Source: Aureimonas sp. SA4125
GTDB taxonomy: Bacteria > Pseudomonadota > Alphaproteobacteria > Rhizobiales > Rhizobiaceae
DNA length: 64,000 nucleotides
NCBI RefSeq assembly: GCF_019973775.1
Contig: NZ_AP025032.1
Coordinates: 4,306,001 to 4,370,000, forward strand
Direction: 5' to 3'
Positions 44,561 through 53,826 of this stretch are shown piece after piece. The position numbers were made by a program, and so were the translations under genes. The notes under the pieces are model-generated. The model ran no database searches and was not told the DNA's origin. It saw only the letters and a program-made list of their open reading frames with translations. Each line of letters opens with the position of its first letter. Position 1 is the first letter of the stretch.

Positions 44561-45060
44561 GCTGACGTGGCGCGACAACGAGCATGGCACCCATGATCCG
44601 ACCCGACATCGGCAGATAGCCCGCCTCGCTGATTGCCCGGTCGAGACGGGCAAACAGAGCGTCGAGCGCATCGGCGGCGAGACACAAAGCTGAGCCGGCG
44701 AGATTAGGCAGTCCCGGCCGTACGACCGACCTGTCGGAGACCCTCTCGGCGTCGAGACCAGCATAGAGGTAGGAGCCTGCAGTTGCGGCCACCACCAACA
44801 CGGCGTCGGTCACCAGAATGCAGGGTTCTATGCCCTTCGGAATTACCAGCGCCGCGAACGCGTCGGGCGACATATGGTGCCCGTCGGCGATGAGGCAGGC
44901 ATCGAGACGTGCTTCGGCAGTTGTGCCAACAGCGTATTGTCCAGCGTGGCGAATCGGCGCGGCAAGCCATTTCCCGGATGCGTCGATATCGCCATCCCAG
45001 CATCGGCCGCCTGGCGGGACGTCGGCGATGATGATGACGTTGCGCCTGTCGTTATCAGGG
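44550..45060 (-). pseudogene. NagA-like amidohydrolase remnant
   Basis: The minus strand encodes DACLIADGHHMSPDAFAALV followed by CILVTDAV and LAGSALCLAADALDAL. This matches the C-terminal half of N-acetylglucosamine-6-phosphate deacetylase-like amidohydrolases (IADGxHL, LVTDA, LAGSAL), including the histidine and catalytic aspartate. A frameshift separates an upstream piece (NTLLAQL). The N-terminal half is missing. Not functional. Confidence 0.55.
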
Positions 45061-45231
45061 ATCTTATCCGTTCGTGAGTTCGCTCCCGGCAGTTTCAGTA
45101 TGCCCCGCTGCCTCTGGACGGCGGCATATCGGGCCCCGAGCGCATCCGACAGATGCGCAGTTCGGGATGCACCAGAGCCGCTTCATCCAATCGCAGCAGT
45201 CACGGCTTGACAGCCCGGAGGCCGGGTCATA

Positions 45232-45269
45232 TCGTTCATGATAGTGAATAGATTCAATATATTGAACGA
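45232..45269. promoter_or_regulatory. 38-bp nested dyad, probable IclR operator
   Basis: Outer arms TCGTTCA (45232-45238) and TGAACGA (45263-45269) and inner arms TGAAT (45245-45249) and ATTCA (45252-45256) share one centre at 45250/45251. In all, 15 of 19 positions pair. It lies directly before the ribosome-binding site of the IclR-type gene, overlapping its possible ATG at 45238. Confidence 0.65.
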
Positions 45270-45285
45270 CACTGGGAGGCAGATA

Positions 45286-46041
45286 TTGAGTGGCCGGGGC
45301 TCGGAACGCGTTCTTGACATGCTGGAGTGGTTTGCGGCGCAAGCCGGTGCCGTTTCGCTGGCGGCCGTGGTCCAGGCGCTCGATCTGCCCAAGAGCAGCA
45401 CGTTCCTTCTGCTGCGGCTTCTGACAGATCGCGGCTATCTCGAGCGTCTCGGCGATGGAACCTACGTGCTGATCCGCCTGCCGGGCGAGCGGGAACCTGG
45501 GCGCGAAGCCTGGGGCACTTTGCTCCGGCTTTCGGAGGCGCCGCTGCGCGAGGCGGTCGCCGCCTCCAACGAGACCGGCTTCATCGCGATCATGGAAAAG
45601 CGTGAGGTCCGCTACCTCACCAAGGTCCTGCCGACCCGCGAGATCCGCTATGACCGCGACATCACCAAGCTGCGGATGGCGCACCAGGTGGCGAGCGGCG
45701 TGGTGATGCTCGCCGGGCTCGCGGCGTCGGAATTCGATGACTATCTTGGCCAGCTCGCGCCCGAGCTGCGCAGCGAGGTTTCGGCGGCGGTCGCATCGGC
45801 ACGGTCAGACGGCTTCTGCGTCAATCTCAAGGGCGTCGTCGAAGGCGCTGCCGGCATCGCCGCACCGATCCACGACGCCGACGGGACGACGGTCGCCGCC
45901 ATCAACATCTCGGGTCCACGGGAGCGCATTGTCGCGAATGTCCCGCGGCTCACCGACATCGCCGTCCACACGGCCCGCCTCGTCTCGGAGGAATTGACGC
46001 GGCGGAGCCGGACAACCAGCAGAAACCCAGGGAGGAACTGA
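45286..46041 (+). CDS. IclR-family transcriptional regulator
   Basis: A 251-residue regulator: winged helix (SERVLDMLEWFAAQ, VSLAAVVQALDLPKSSTFLL) and IclR effector domain ending VEGAAGIAAPIHDADGTTVA. TTG 45286 is proposed as start because GGGAGG (45274-45279) lies six bases upstream and the operator dyad then sits in the untranslated leader. Starting at ATG 45238 would translate through the dyad and has no clear ribosome-binding site. The transporter gene begins four bases after the stop, so the regulator is probably the first gene of the operon it controls. Confidence 0.85.
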   Translation: MSGRGSERVLDMLEWFAAQAGAVSLAAVVQALDLPKSSTFLLLRLLTDRGYLERLGDGTYVLIRLPGEREPGREAWGTLLRLSEAPLREAVAASNETGFIAIMEKREVRYLTKVLPTREIRYDRDITKLRMAHQVASGVVMLAGLAASEFDDYLGQLAPELRSEVSAAVASARSDGFCVNLKGVVEGAAGIAAPIHDADGTTVAAINISGPRERIVANVPRLTDIAVHTARLVSEELTRRSRTTSRNPGRN

Positions 46042-46045
46042 CCAT

Positions 46046-47149
46046 ATGTTCAAGGACAAACTAGCCGCTCTCGTCTTCGGCGTCGCAGCCGCGGGCTTTG
46101 CGACACAGGCCGGCGCGCAGGCCGTGCCGGCTGGCTATCCCGCAGACTACGCCCAGACCATCGAGGCCTCCAAGGCCGAGAAGGGCCTGGTGATCTATTC
46201 CAACATGGCCGACAACAACTGGCAGCCGGTGGTCGAAGGCTTCAAGGCCGCCTATCCCTGGATCAACATCGAGACGCTCGACCTCGGATCGGGCACCGTG
46301 CATTCGCGCTGGGAAGCCGAGGCCGGCAGCGGATCGCGCACCGCCGACATCCTTATTTCCGGCGCCAACGACCGTTGGGCAAACTACGGCACCGAAGGCC
46401 GCATGCTGGACTACAAGAGCCCCGAGCTTGCCAAGCTGCCGGACTTCGCCAATCCCTATGCCGGCGTCTACGTGATGTCGGCCGACCCGCTGGTGATTAC
46501 TTACAATGCCGCTCTGCTGAGCGAAGAACAGCGCCCCAAGGGCTTTGCCTCGCTGGTCGCGGCGGCTGTCGCCGATCCCTCCACCTTCGACGGCAAGATC
46601 ACCACCTATGATGCCGCTCGCAACTCTTTCGGCCTGGCCGCCTGGTGGAACTTCATGGCCAAGAAGGGCGATACCGGCTGGAACGAGCTGCGCCAGATCG
46701 GTCCGATGATCCGCGGCGAAACCTCGGGCGGGCCGATGAACGAGAAGATCGCCACCGGTGAATACGTCATCGGCGTCGCGGTTTCCGGCATCACCATCTT
46801 CCCCCGTCTCGAGCAGCCGGGCGGCGAGCTGCTGGGCTTCGCCTTCCCCGACGACGGTACCATCGTCATGCTGCGCGGCATGGGCATCCCCAAGGAGGCC
46901 GCCAACCCGAACTCGGCGAAGCTGTTCGTCGACTATGCCCTCAGCCAGGCCGGGCAGACCCTGATCGGCAAAGGCGGGCTGGTGCCCTACCGTGACGACG
47001 TGCCGGAGGACCAGGTCCGCTACACCTACCAGGGCCTCCAGGCGCTGATCGGCGCCGAAAACGTTATCGAGGCCGGATTCGACAAGGCCTTGATCGACGA
47101 GGCGCCGGCTTTCGTCGCCAAGTGGAACGCCGCCCTCAAGGGCGAATAA
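46046..47149 (+). CDS. ABC transporter substrate-binding protein (iron/polyamine-type, SBP_bac_6/8)
   Basis: A 367-residue periplasmic binding protein. Sec signal MFKDKLAALVFGVAAAGFAT ends near GAQA; mature protein begins with AEKGLVIYSNMADNNWQPVVEGF, the opening of the ferric/2-aminoethylphosphonate/polyamine-type binders. GGGAGG lies eleven bases before ATG 46046. The neighbouring genes encode acid-degrading enzymes, so an organic acid may be the ligand, as in several members of this family, rather than iron. Confidence 0.88.
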   Translation: MFKDKLAALVFGVAAAGFATQAGAQAVPAGYPADYAQTIEASKAEKGLVIYSNMADNNWQPVVEGFKAAYPWINIETLDLGSGTVHSRWEAEAGSGSRTADILISGANDRWANYGTEGRMLDYKSPELAKLPDFANPYAGVYVMSADPLVITYNAALLSEEQRPKGFASLVAAAVADPSTFDGKITTYDAARNSFGLAAWWNFMAKKGDTGWNELRQIGPMIRGETSGGPMNEKIATGEYVIGVAVSGITIFPRLEQPGGELLGFAFPDDGTIVMLRGMGIPKEAANPNSAKLFVDYALSQAGQTLIGKGGLVPYRDDVPEDQVRYTYQGLQALIGAENVIEAGFDKALIDEAPAFVAKWNAALKGE

Positions 47150-47162
47150 CAGCGCTTCCGTC

Positions 47163-47190
47163 GCGGGACGGATCTTCTTGTCCGTCCCGC
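47163..47190 (+). terminator. Hairpin between binding-protein and permease genes
   Basis: GCGGGACGGA (47163-47172), an eight-base loop, TCCGTCCCGC (47181-47190): ten perfect pairs starting 14 bases after the stop. No T-run, so a message-stabilising or attenuating hairpin is likeliest. Confidence 0.65.
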
Positions 47191-47219
47191 CACCCGCTTC
47201 CTCATCGGAACCATTTGCC

Positions 47220-48938
47220 ATGACAGCCACGACCGCCGTCAGGGAATCGCCCGCGGGCTTCGATCGCTCCCGGGCGATCTTCTGGGGCATCTTCGCGCTG
47301 ACCACCGTGATGGTGGTCGGCCCGATCGCCCCGATCCTCGTCCAGGCCTTCCTCGACAAGCCGCTTTACGACATTGCGGCGGGACTGACCCTTTCCAATT
47401 TCGGCCGCCTTTTCGGCGATCCCGAAATTCTCGGCATCTTCTTCAACACGGTGGCCTTCGCCGTTCTCACCATGGTCGTGGCGCAGGTCTTCGGCGCGGT
47501 CATGGCGGTTATCGTCGGCCGCACCAACCTGCCAGGGCGCCGCCTCTTCGGCGAGCTTCTGCTGTGGCCGCTGTTCGTTTCCAACCTCGTCATTGCCTTC
47601 GGCTGGTTCACCATGTACGGCCCCTCGGGATACGTCTCGCTGGCGGTGCGCAGCTGGATCGGCACGATCCCCTGGAACCTCTATTCGATTACCGGCATGG
47701 GCATCGTCGCGGGCCTCAGCCAGGCGCCGCTCGCCTATCTCATGTGCCTCGGTGCCGTCACCAAGGCCGACGCCTCGCTGGAAGACGCGGCCCGCTCGGC
47801 CGGCGCAGGACCGTTCCGCGCACTCTGGTCGGTCACCGTGCCGATGATGCGCCCGGCCATCATCTATTCCGCCGTTCTGAACTTCGTCATCGGCATCGAG
47901 ATGCTGGCTATCCCGCTTTTGTTCGGCGCGCCGAGCGGCATAAACACCATCACCACCTTCCTCTACGACCGCGGCATCAACGCCGCCGTGCAGCCGGACT
48001 ACGGCATCGTCGGCGCCGCCTCGCTGGTCCTGCTCCTCGTGGTCGGCTTCCTGGTTTGGCTGCAGGGCTACCTGATGAAGGGCAGCGGCCGCTTCGTCAC
48101 CGTGCGCGGCAAGGCGACGCGGCCTTCGACGCTCGACCTCGGGCCGTGGCGCTGGGCCGCTTTCGCGCTCGTCGCTTTTTATGTCCTCACCACCATCGTG
48201 GCGATCTTCGTCGGCATCTTCATGCGAGCCGGCGTGACCTTCCTGACGCCGCTGATACCCTTCTACAAGCTTTTGACCACGGCGAATTTCGAGCTGATCT
48301 TCAACTCCACCTCCTACATGCGCTCGATTGGCAATTCGGTGGTGATCTCGCTCGTCGGCGCCATCATCGGTACCTTCTTCATCGCCATCGTGACGCTCGT
48401 CGCCCGCCGCTCCGAGTTCCGGTTCGCCCGGCCGCTGGAATATGTGGCGCTCTTCCCGCGCTCCCTACCCGGCATCATCGCCGGTCTCGGCTTCTTCTAT
48501 GCGGTGGTCTGGATTCCCGGCCTCGACGTCATCCGGGGCACGATCTGGATCCTGATGATCGCCTTCATCCTGCGCTACATCCCCGTCGGCTTCGGCGCCA
48601 TTGCCCCTGCCTTGTCGCAGGTCGGCGAGGAACTGGATCGCGGTGCCCGCATCTCGGGTGCCGACTGGTGGACGACGGTGACGCGGATCATCCTGCCGAT
48701 CCTGAAGCCGGCGCTGTTCTCCTGCTTCGCGCTGCTCTTCATCCACTTCTTCAAGGAATACGTGACGGCGGTCTTCCTGTACCAGCCCGGCTCCGAGATC
48801 ATCGGCACGACGATGCTCCAGCTGGTCGCCCAGGGCGACAACGGCCCGGTCTCGGCCCTTGCCACCATCCAAGTCGTCATCACCGCGGTCTTCGTCCTGC
48901 TTGCCCGCCGCGTACTGGGAGCCAAGATCTATGGCTGA
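47220..48938 (+). CDS. Double-domain ABC transporter permease (FbpB-like)
   Basis: A 572-residue permease in which two six-segment permease halves are fused, as in ferric and related importers (FbpB/AfuB). Each half has a coupling loop: EDAARSAGAGPFRALWSVTV in the first and LDRGARISGADWWTTVTRII in the second. ATG 47220 is preferred over 47178; it gives the normal short cytoplasmic N-terminus. The ATPase gene starts within its last codons. Confidence 0.9.
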   Translation: MTATTAVRESPAGFDRSRAIFWGIFALTTVMVVGPIAPILVQAFLDKPLYDIAAGLTLSNFGRLFGDPEILGIFFNTVAFAVLTMVVAQVFGAVMAVIVGRTNLPGRRLFGELLLWPLFVSNLVIAFGWFTMYGPSGYVSLAVRSWIGTIPWNLYSITGMGIVAGLSQAPLAYLMCLGAVTKADASLEDAARSAGAGPFRALWSVTVPMMRPAIIYSAVLNFVIGIEMLAIPLLFGAPSGINTITTFLYDRGINAAVQPDYGIVGAASLVLLLVVGFLVWLQGYLMKGSGRFVTVRGKATRPSTLDLGPWRWAAFALVAFYVLTTIVAIFVGIFMRAGVTFLTPLIPFYKLLTTANFELIFNSTSYMRSIGNSVVISLVGAIIGTFFIAIVTLVARRSEFRFARPLEYVALFPRSLPGIIAGLGFFYAVVWIPGLDVIRGTIWILMIAFILRYIPVGFGAIAPALSQVGEELDRGARISGADWWTTVTRIILPILKPALFSCFALLFIHFFKEYVTAVFLYQPGSEIIGTTMLQLVAQGDNGPVSALATIQVVITAVFVLLARRVLGAKIYG

Positions 48939-50013
48939 TCTCGTCCTCGACCATCTGACCATCCAGTACGGCGACGTCACCGCCGTCAAGGACGTGTCGA
49001 TCACCGTGCCCTCGGGCGAATTCCTGACCCTTCTCGGCCCCTCCGGCTGCGGCAAGTCGACGACGCTCTTCTCCATCGCCGGGCTCAACAAGGCGACGTC
49101 GGGGACGATCCGCATCGGCGACAATGTCTTGTTCGACGGCGCCAAGGGCATTTCCGTCGCGCCGGAGCACCGCGACATCGGCCTGGTCTTCCAGAGCTAC
49201 GCGCTCTGGCCGCACATGAGCGTCGCCGACAACCTCGCCTTCCCGCTTAAGCTGCGCAAGATGGGCAAGGCCGAGCGCGAGGAGCGGATCCGCGACGCGC
49301 TGACGCTCGTCGAGATGTTGCCCTATGCCGAGCGTTTCCCGTTCGAGCTCTCCGGCGGTCAGCAGCAGCGCGTCGCGCTGGCCCGAGCGCTGGTGTACCG
49401 GCCGAGCCTGCTGCTGCTCGACGAGCCGCTGTCCAACCTGGACGCCAAGCTGCGCGAACGGGCACGGGTCTGGCTGCGCGAGTTGCAGGAGCGGCTGAAG
49501 GTCACCACCATCTACGTCACCCACGACCAGTCCGAGGCGCTCGCCGTCTCCGACCGCATCGCAGTGATGAGCATGGGCCACCTGCGCCAGCTCGGCCGGC
49601 CGAAAGAGATCTACAACACACCGGCCGACGCGTTCGTCGCCGACTTCATCGGTTCGTCCAACTTCCTCGCCGGCAAACTGGCCGGCCCGGAGCGGCTGGA
49701 TGGTCGGACGAATGTCGAGCTGGCCGACGGCTCGCGCATCAGCACCCTGCCCGGCCGCGCCGCGGCCGACGGTACGCTGGTCGTCGCCGTCCGCCCCGAA
49801 CGGCTGGAAATCGTCTCCGGCCCGCAGGACAATGCCATCCCGGCGACGATCGAGAACGGCACCTATCTCGGCTCGATCTATCAGTACGAGGTGGCGGGCG
49901 CCGGCTCGCACTTCCGCATCCAGACGGCCGAGGAGATCGCGCCGGGGAAGGCCTACATCCGCATTCCGCCCGAGGCCGCCACGATCTTCCCGGCCGAGCC
50001 GGATGGCAATTGA
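48931..50013 (+). CDS. ABC transporter ATP-binding protein (PotA/FbpC-like)
   Basis: A 360-residue ATPase: Walker A GPSGCGKST, Q-loop VFQSYALWPHMSV, signature LSGGQQQRVALAR, Walker B LLLLDEPLSNLDAK, and a C-terminal TOBE-type regulatory domain (VVAVRPERLEIVS, GTYLGSIYQYEVAG). ATG 48931 overlaps the permease gene by eight bases. It energises the importer of 46046-48938. Confidence 0.9.
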   Translation: MADLVLDHLTIQYGDVTAVKDVSITVPSGEFLTLLGPSGCGKSTTLFSIAGLNKATSGTIRIGDNVLFDGAKGISVAPEHRDIGLVFQSYALWPHMSVADNLAFPLKLRKMGKAEREERIRDALTLVEMLPYAERFPFELSGGQQQRVALARALVYRPSLLLLDEPLSNLDAKLRERARVWLRELQERLKVTTIYVTHDQSEALAVSDRIAVMSMGHLRQLGRPKEIYNTPADAFVADFIGSSNFLAGKLAGPERLDGRTNVELADGSRISTLPGRAAADGTLVVAVRPERLEIVSGPQDNAIPATIENGTYLGSIYQYEVAGAGSHFRIQTAEEIAPGKAYIRIPPEAATIFPAEPDGN

Positions 50014-50023
50014 GGCCCCTGGC

Positions 50024-51250
50024 ATGAGCACCAACAAACCCGTCATCCTTTTCGACGCGGCTGCCAGGGGCCCGCTGTCGGGCGTGCGCGTCGTCGACCT
50101 GTCGCGCCTGGTAGCGGGCAACATGCTGACCCTGCAACTGGCGGACTTCGGCGCGGACGTCATCAAGATCGAACCGCCGTCCGGCGACTCGCTGCGCGAC
50201 TGGAAGGACGACGGCCAGTCGCTGCACTGGAAGACCTATGCCCGCAACAAGCGCTCGCTGGTGATGAACCTGCGCGACGCGGTTACGCTAGACGCGCTGA
50301 AGACGCTGATCCGCACCGCCGACGTCCTGGTCGAGAACTTTCGTCCGGGCACGCTGGAAAAGATGGGGCTCGCCCCCGATACGCTGCTCGAACTCAATCC
50401 CGAGCTGATCGTCGTGCGGATATCCGGCTTCGGACAGACCGGCCCCTATGCCCATCTCCCCGGCTTCGGCACGCTGGTCGAGGCGATGAGCGGCTTTGCG
50501 GCCCGCACCGGCTTTCCCGATCGCGAGCCGGTCCTGCCGCCGCTGGCGCTGGCCGACATGATCTCCGGCATGTTCGGCGCGCAGGCCACCACCATGGCGC
50601 TGCTCGCCCGCGAGAAGGGCATGGCGCACGGCCAGGTCATCGACCTCTCGCTGCTCGAGCCGATCTTCGCCGTGCTCGGGCCCGAAGCCTCGATCCACCG
50701 TGTCACCGGCAAGGTCAAGGAGCGCGTCGGCAGCGGCTCCAATACTGTCTCGCCGCGCAATATCTACCGCTGCCGCGATGGCAGGTTCGTCGCCCTCTCC
50801 GGCTCCATGCAAGCGGTGACGATGCGCATCTTCGACATTATCGGCCATCCCGAGATGAAGACCGATCCGCGCTTTGCCACCAACGGCGAGCGCGTCCGCA
50901 ACCGCCTTCTGGTGGATGCCGCCGTCGGCGCCTGGTTTGCCGAGCGCGACCGCGACGAGGCCCTGGCCGTCATGCGCGAAGCCGGGGCGACGGTCGGCCC
51001 GGTCTTCGACATCGCCGACATCGCGGCGGACCGGCATTTCGAGGAGCGCGAGATTTTCGTCGAGGTCGAAGACGCCGACAACGGATCGCTGCCGATGCAC
51101 AATATCGTGCCGCGGCTCTCCGCCACCCCCGGCGTCTGGAGGCGGCCGGCGCCGTCGCTGGGCGAGCACAACGTTGAAATCCTCAGCGAAATCGGCCTCG
51201 ATGCCGACGCCATCGCCGCTATCGCTGCAGCCATCCAGGCGACGCCATGA
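50024..51250 (+). CDS. Class III CoA-transferase (CaiB/BaiF family)
   Basis: A 408-residue family III CoA-transferase: LSGVRVVDLSRLVAGNMLTL start, EPPSGD, VLVENFRPGTLEKMGL, and PPLALADMISG with the catalytic aspartate at about D178. It moves CoA from an acyl-CoA (often succinyl-CoA) to an organic acid. ATG 50024 follows GAGG; ATG 50003 in frame is an alternative that overlaps the ATPase stop. It overlaps the CitE-like lyase gene by four bases, indicating activation then cleavage of one substrate. Confidence 0.9.
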   Translation: MSTNKPVILFDAAARGPLSGVRVVDLSRLVAGNMLTLQLADFGADVIKIEPPSGDSLRDWKDDGQSLHWKTYARNKRSLVMNLRDAVTLDALKTLIRTADVLVENFRPGTLEKMGLAPDTLLELNPELIVVRISGFGQTGPYAHLPGFGTLVEAMSGFAARTGFPDREPVLPPLALADMISGMFGAQATTMALLAREKGMAHGQVIDLSLLEPIFAVLGPEASIHRVTGKVKERVGSGSNTVSPRNIYRCRDGRFVALSGSMQAVTMRIFDIIGHPEMKTDPRFATNGERVRNRLLVDAAVGAWFAERDRDEALAVMREAGATVGPVFDIADIAADRHFEEREIFVEVEDADNGSLPMHNIVPRLSATPGVWRRPAPSLGEHNVEILSEIGLDADAIAAIAAAIQATP

Positions 51251-52092
51251 TCCGCTCCCTGCTCTACGTTCCCGGCAGCAGCCCCAAATTCATCGCCAAG
51301 GCGCACGAGCGCGGCGCCGATGCGGTCATCGTCGATCTCGAGGACGCGGTCGCGCCCTCGGAAAAGACGTCCGCCCGCGAAGCCCTGCCGGAAACCGTGC
51401 GAAGCGTCGGCCGCAACGGCGCCATGACCTTCGTGCGCGTCAACAATTCCGACGACCGCCTTCTGCCGGATGCTGCCGCCGCCTGCCGGGCGGGCGCCGA
51501 CGGGCTCTACGTCCCGAAGGTCACCTCGCCGGGCCTCTTGGACGCCATCGCCCGCCACATCGCTCCGATCGAGGTGGAGCTTGGCCGCAAGCCGATGGTC
51601 TTTGTGCCGCTGATCGAGGATCCAGGTTCCGTGTTCGACGCTCGGCCGATCGCTGGGCACGAGCGCGTTCTCGCCATCAGTGCCGGCGCCGAGGATCTCG
51701 CCACCGCCATGGGCGCTCTGCCGACGCCCGAGGTGCTGAAGCTGCCGAAGCAGCTGATCCACATGGCGGCGAAGGCGGCGGGGGTCCTGTCCTTTGGTCT
51801 CCTGCGCACGGTCGCCGACTACAGTGACGTCGAGGGCATGCGGGTCGCCGTCCGCGAGGCCCGCGACTTCGGCTTCGATGGCGCGAGCTGCATCCATCCG
51901 AGCGTCGTCGCCATCCTCAACGAGGCCTTCGCCCCGTCCGAGGCGGAGATCGCCTGGGCCCGCAAGGTGGTTGCGGCCAATGCCGAGGCCGCGGCCGCCG
52001 GCACGGGCGCCTTCACCCTCGACGGCCGCTTCGTCGACGCGCCGGTCGTCACCCGCGCCGAAGCCGTCATCGCCCTCTCCAAACGCCTCTAG
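51247..52092 (+). CDS. HpcH/HpaI-family lyase (CitE/malyl-CoA lyase-like)
   Basis: A 281-residue TIM-barrel lyase: RSLLYVPGSSPKFIAKAHE, VIVDLEDAVAP, FVRVNN with the substrate arginine, VPLIEDPGSV and the magnesium-site region ISAGAEDLATAMGA; CIHPSVVAILNEAF near the end. Such enzymes cleave beta-hydroxy acyl-CoA esters such as malyl-, citramalyl- or methylmalyl-CoA. Coupled to the CoA-transferase, it would cut the CoA ester that enzyme makes into an acyl-CoA and a 2-oxo acid. Confidence 0.87.
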   Translation: MIRSLLYVPGSSPKFIAKAHERGADAVIVDLEDAVAPSEKTSAREALPETVRSVGRNGAMTFVRVNNSDDRLLPDAAAACRAGADGLYVPKVTSPGLLDAIARHIAPIEVELGRKPMVFVPLIEDPGSVFDARPIAGHERVLAISAGAEDLATAMGALPTPEVLKLPKQLIHMAAKAAGVLSFGLLRTVADYSDVEGMRVAVREARDFGFDGASCIHPSVVAILNEAFAPSEAEIAWARKVVAANAEAAAAGTGAFTLDGRFVDAPVVTRAEAVIALSKRL

Positions 52093-52116
52093 ACTTTCCG
52101 TCAAGGAGCCCTCGCC

Positions 52117-53124
52117 ATGCCGAGCGAAACCCCCAACGGCAGCGGCCGCAGCCGGCGGATTTTGGTGACCCACACCCAGATCGCCCCGAGCGCCCTGGCA
52201 CTGCTGAATGCCAACGACATCGACGTCTTCTTCTCGCCGCCTTACGATGCGCCGGACGTCGTCGCGGCGCGGGCCCGGGATCTGGGCGTCGACGCCATCA
52301 TGGTGCGCCAGGGCAAGGTCAACGACCTCGTCATCTCAGCCTCGCCGAAGCTGAAGGTGATCGTCAAGCACGGCGTCGGCATCGACAACATCGACCTGCG
52401 CGCCGCCGCCGCCCGCGGCATTCCGGTGCTGCGCTCGCTCGGCTCCAACTCTCTGGCCGTGGCCGAGCACGCCATCGCCCTCGCGCTGACGCTGATCAAA
52501 GAGGTCCTGCCGCTGGACCGGGCGGTGAAGGCTGGCGAATGGCCGAAGCCGACCTTCATCGGCCGCGACATCGCCGGGTCGCTGATCGGCCTCGTCGGCT
52601 TCGGCGCCATCGGCCGCCATACGGCGCGCCTCGCCGAGGCGCTCGGCATGGAGGTCAGCGTCTACGACCCGATGGCCTCCATGGCGATTACGGCGGCCGG
52701 CTACACCGAAGCCAAGGCCGTCGACGACCTCGTCGCGGCGGCCGACATCGTCAGCCTGCACTGCCCGTTGACGGTCGAGACCCGGCACCTGATCGACGCC
52801 CGCCGGCTGGCGCTGATGAAGCCGACGGCGCTGGTCGTCAACACCGCCCGCGGCGGCATCATCGACGAGACCGCCCTGGCAGAGGCTCTGGCGCAAAAGC
52901 GCATCGCAGGCGCTGCGCTCGACAGTTTCGCCGCCGAGCCGCCGCCGGCGGACAGCCCGTTCTGGGCGCTCGGCACGCTGGTCGCCACGCCGCACATCGG
53001 CGGCGTCACCACGGGATCGGCCCGGTCGATGGCCGAGATCGCCGCCCGCCACATCATCGACGTGCTCGACGGCAAGGCGCCGGACGAAGCCAGCCTGTCG
53101 CATGCCGATACCCTCGCCGCCTGA
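52117..53124 (+). CDS. D-isomer-specific 2-hydroxyacid dehydrogenase
   Basis: A 335-residue NAD(P)-dependent dehydrogenase of the phosphoglycerate/glyoxylate reductase type, without an ACT domain. Cofactor loop GLVGFGAIGRHTA (about 158-170), and the catalytic Arg (NTARGGIID), Glu and His (TPHIGGVT) regions are all present. It could reduce glyoxylate, pyruvate or hydroxypyruvate released by the lyase, or oxidise the incoming hydroxy acid. Confidence 0.88.
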   Translation: MPSETPNGSGRSRRILVTHTQIAPSALALLNANDIDVFFSPPYDAPDVVAARARDLGVDAIMVRQGKVNDLVISASPKLKVIVKHGVGIDNIDLRAAAARGIPVLRSLGSNSLAVAEHAIALALTLIKEVLPLDRAVKAGEWPKPTFIGRDIAGSLIGLVGFGAIGRHTARLAEALGMEVSVYDPMASMAITAAGYTEAKAVDDLVAAADIVSLHCPLTVETRHLIDARRLALMKPTALVVNTARGGIIDETALAEALAQKRIAGAALDSFAAEPPPADSPFWALGTLVATPHIGGVTTGSARSMAEIAARHIIDVLDGKAPDEASLSHADTLAA

Positions 53125-53148
53125 CCCTTCGAAAAAGGAACCACCACC

Positions 53149-53826
53149 ATGCCCGTAGGCTTCAGAATCAACCGCAGCTGGACCCGCGTCGACACCGCCA
53201 CCGTCGACAGTTTTCGTGCTTTGCCGGTTGCCAATGTCAGCGATGCGATGTCGCGCCTCTCTTCCGCCGGCCCGCGCCTCAGACCGATGCACCGGAGCGG
53301 CACCCTCGCCGGTCCTGCGCTAACTGTCCGCTCGCGCCCCGGCGACAACCTCATGCTGCACAAGGCGATCGACATGGCCGAGCCCGGCGACGTCATCGTC
53401 ATGGACGCCGGCGGCGACCTCACCAATTCGCTGATGGGCGAACTGATGCTGGCGCATGCGATCAAGCGCGGTGTCGGCGGCTTCGTGCTCTATGGCGCGG
53501 TGCGTGACGCCGAGGCTTTCCTTGCTCGCAACCTTCCGGTCTTTGCACTCGGCGTCAACCATCGCGGCCCCTACCGCGACGGTCCGGGCGAGATCGGCTA
53601 CGCGATCGCTTTCGACGGCATGAGCATCGCCCCCGGCGACCTGGTGCTGGGTGACATGGACGGCGTCCTCTCGGTCGCCTATGGCGACACCCCGGCCGTC
53701 CTGGCCGGCGCGCAGAAGAAGCACCAGGGCGAGACGCGGCAGATGGAAGAGACCGAGGCCGGCACGTTCGACCGGTCCTGGGTCGATAAGGCACTGGAGC
53801 GTGGGGGCTGCACCTATTCGGGGTAA
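53149..53826 (+). CDS. RraA-family protein (4-hydroxy-4-methyl-2-oxoglutarate aldolase-like)
   Basis: A 225-residue RraA/HMG-aldolase fold protein: VANVSDAMSRLSS start, the substrate/metal region GDLTNSLMGELMLAHAIKRG and AVRDAEAF with the conserved R-D pair, and GLAV-type DLVLGDMDGV. These members are class II pyruvate aldolases or oxaloacetate decarboxylases; true RNase E inhibitors are shorter. It fits a pathway that splits a branched 2-oxo dicarboxylate. Last gene of the operon. Confidence 0.85.
   Translation: MPVGFRINRSWTRVDTATVDSFRALPVANVSDAMSRLSSAGPRLRPMHRSGTLAGPALTVRSRPGDNLMLHKAIDMAEPGDVIVMDAGGDLTNSLMGELMLAHAIKRGVGGFVLYGAVRDAEAFLARNLPVFALGVNHRGPYRDGPGEIGYAIAFDGMSIAPGDLVLGDMDGVLSVAYGDTPAVLAGAQKKHQGETRQMEETEAGTFDRSWVDKALERGGCTYSG

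Noticed and set aside
46046..50013. A dedicated ferric-iron importer
   Set aside because: The proteins resemble that family, but the operon continues into CoA-transferase, lyase and aldolase genes, so an organic substrate is more likely.
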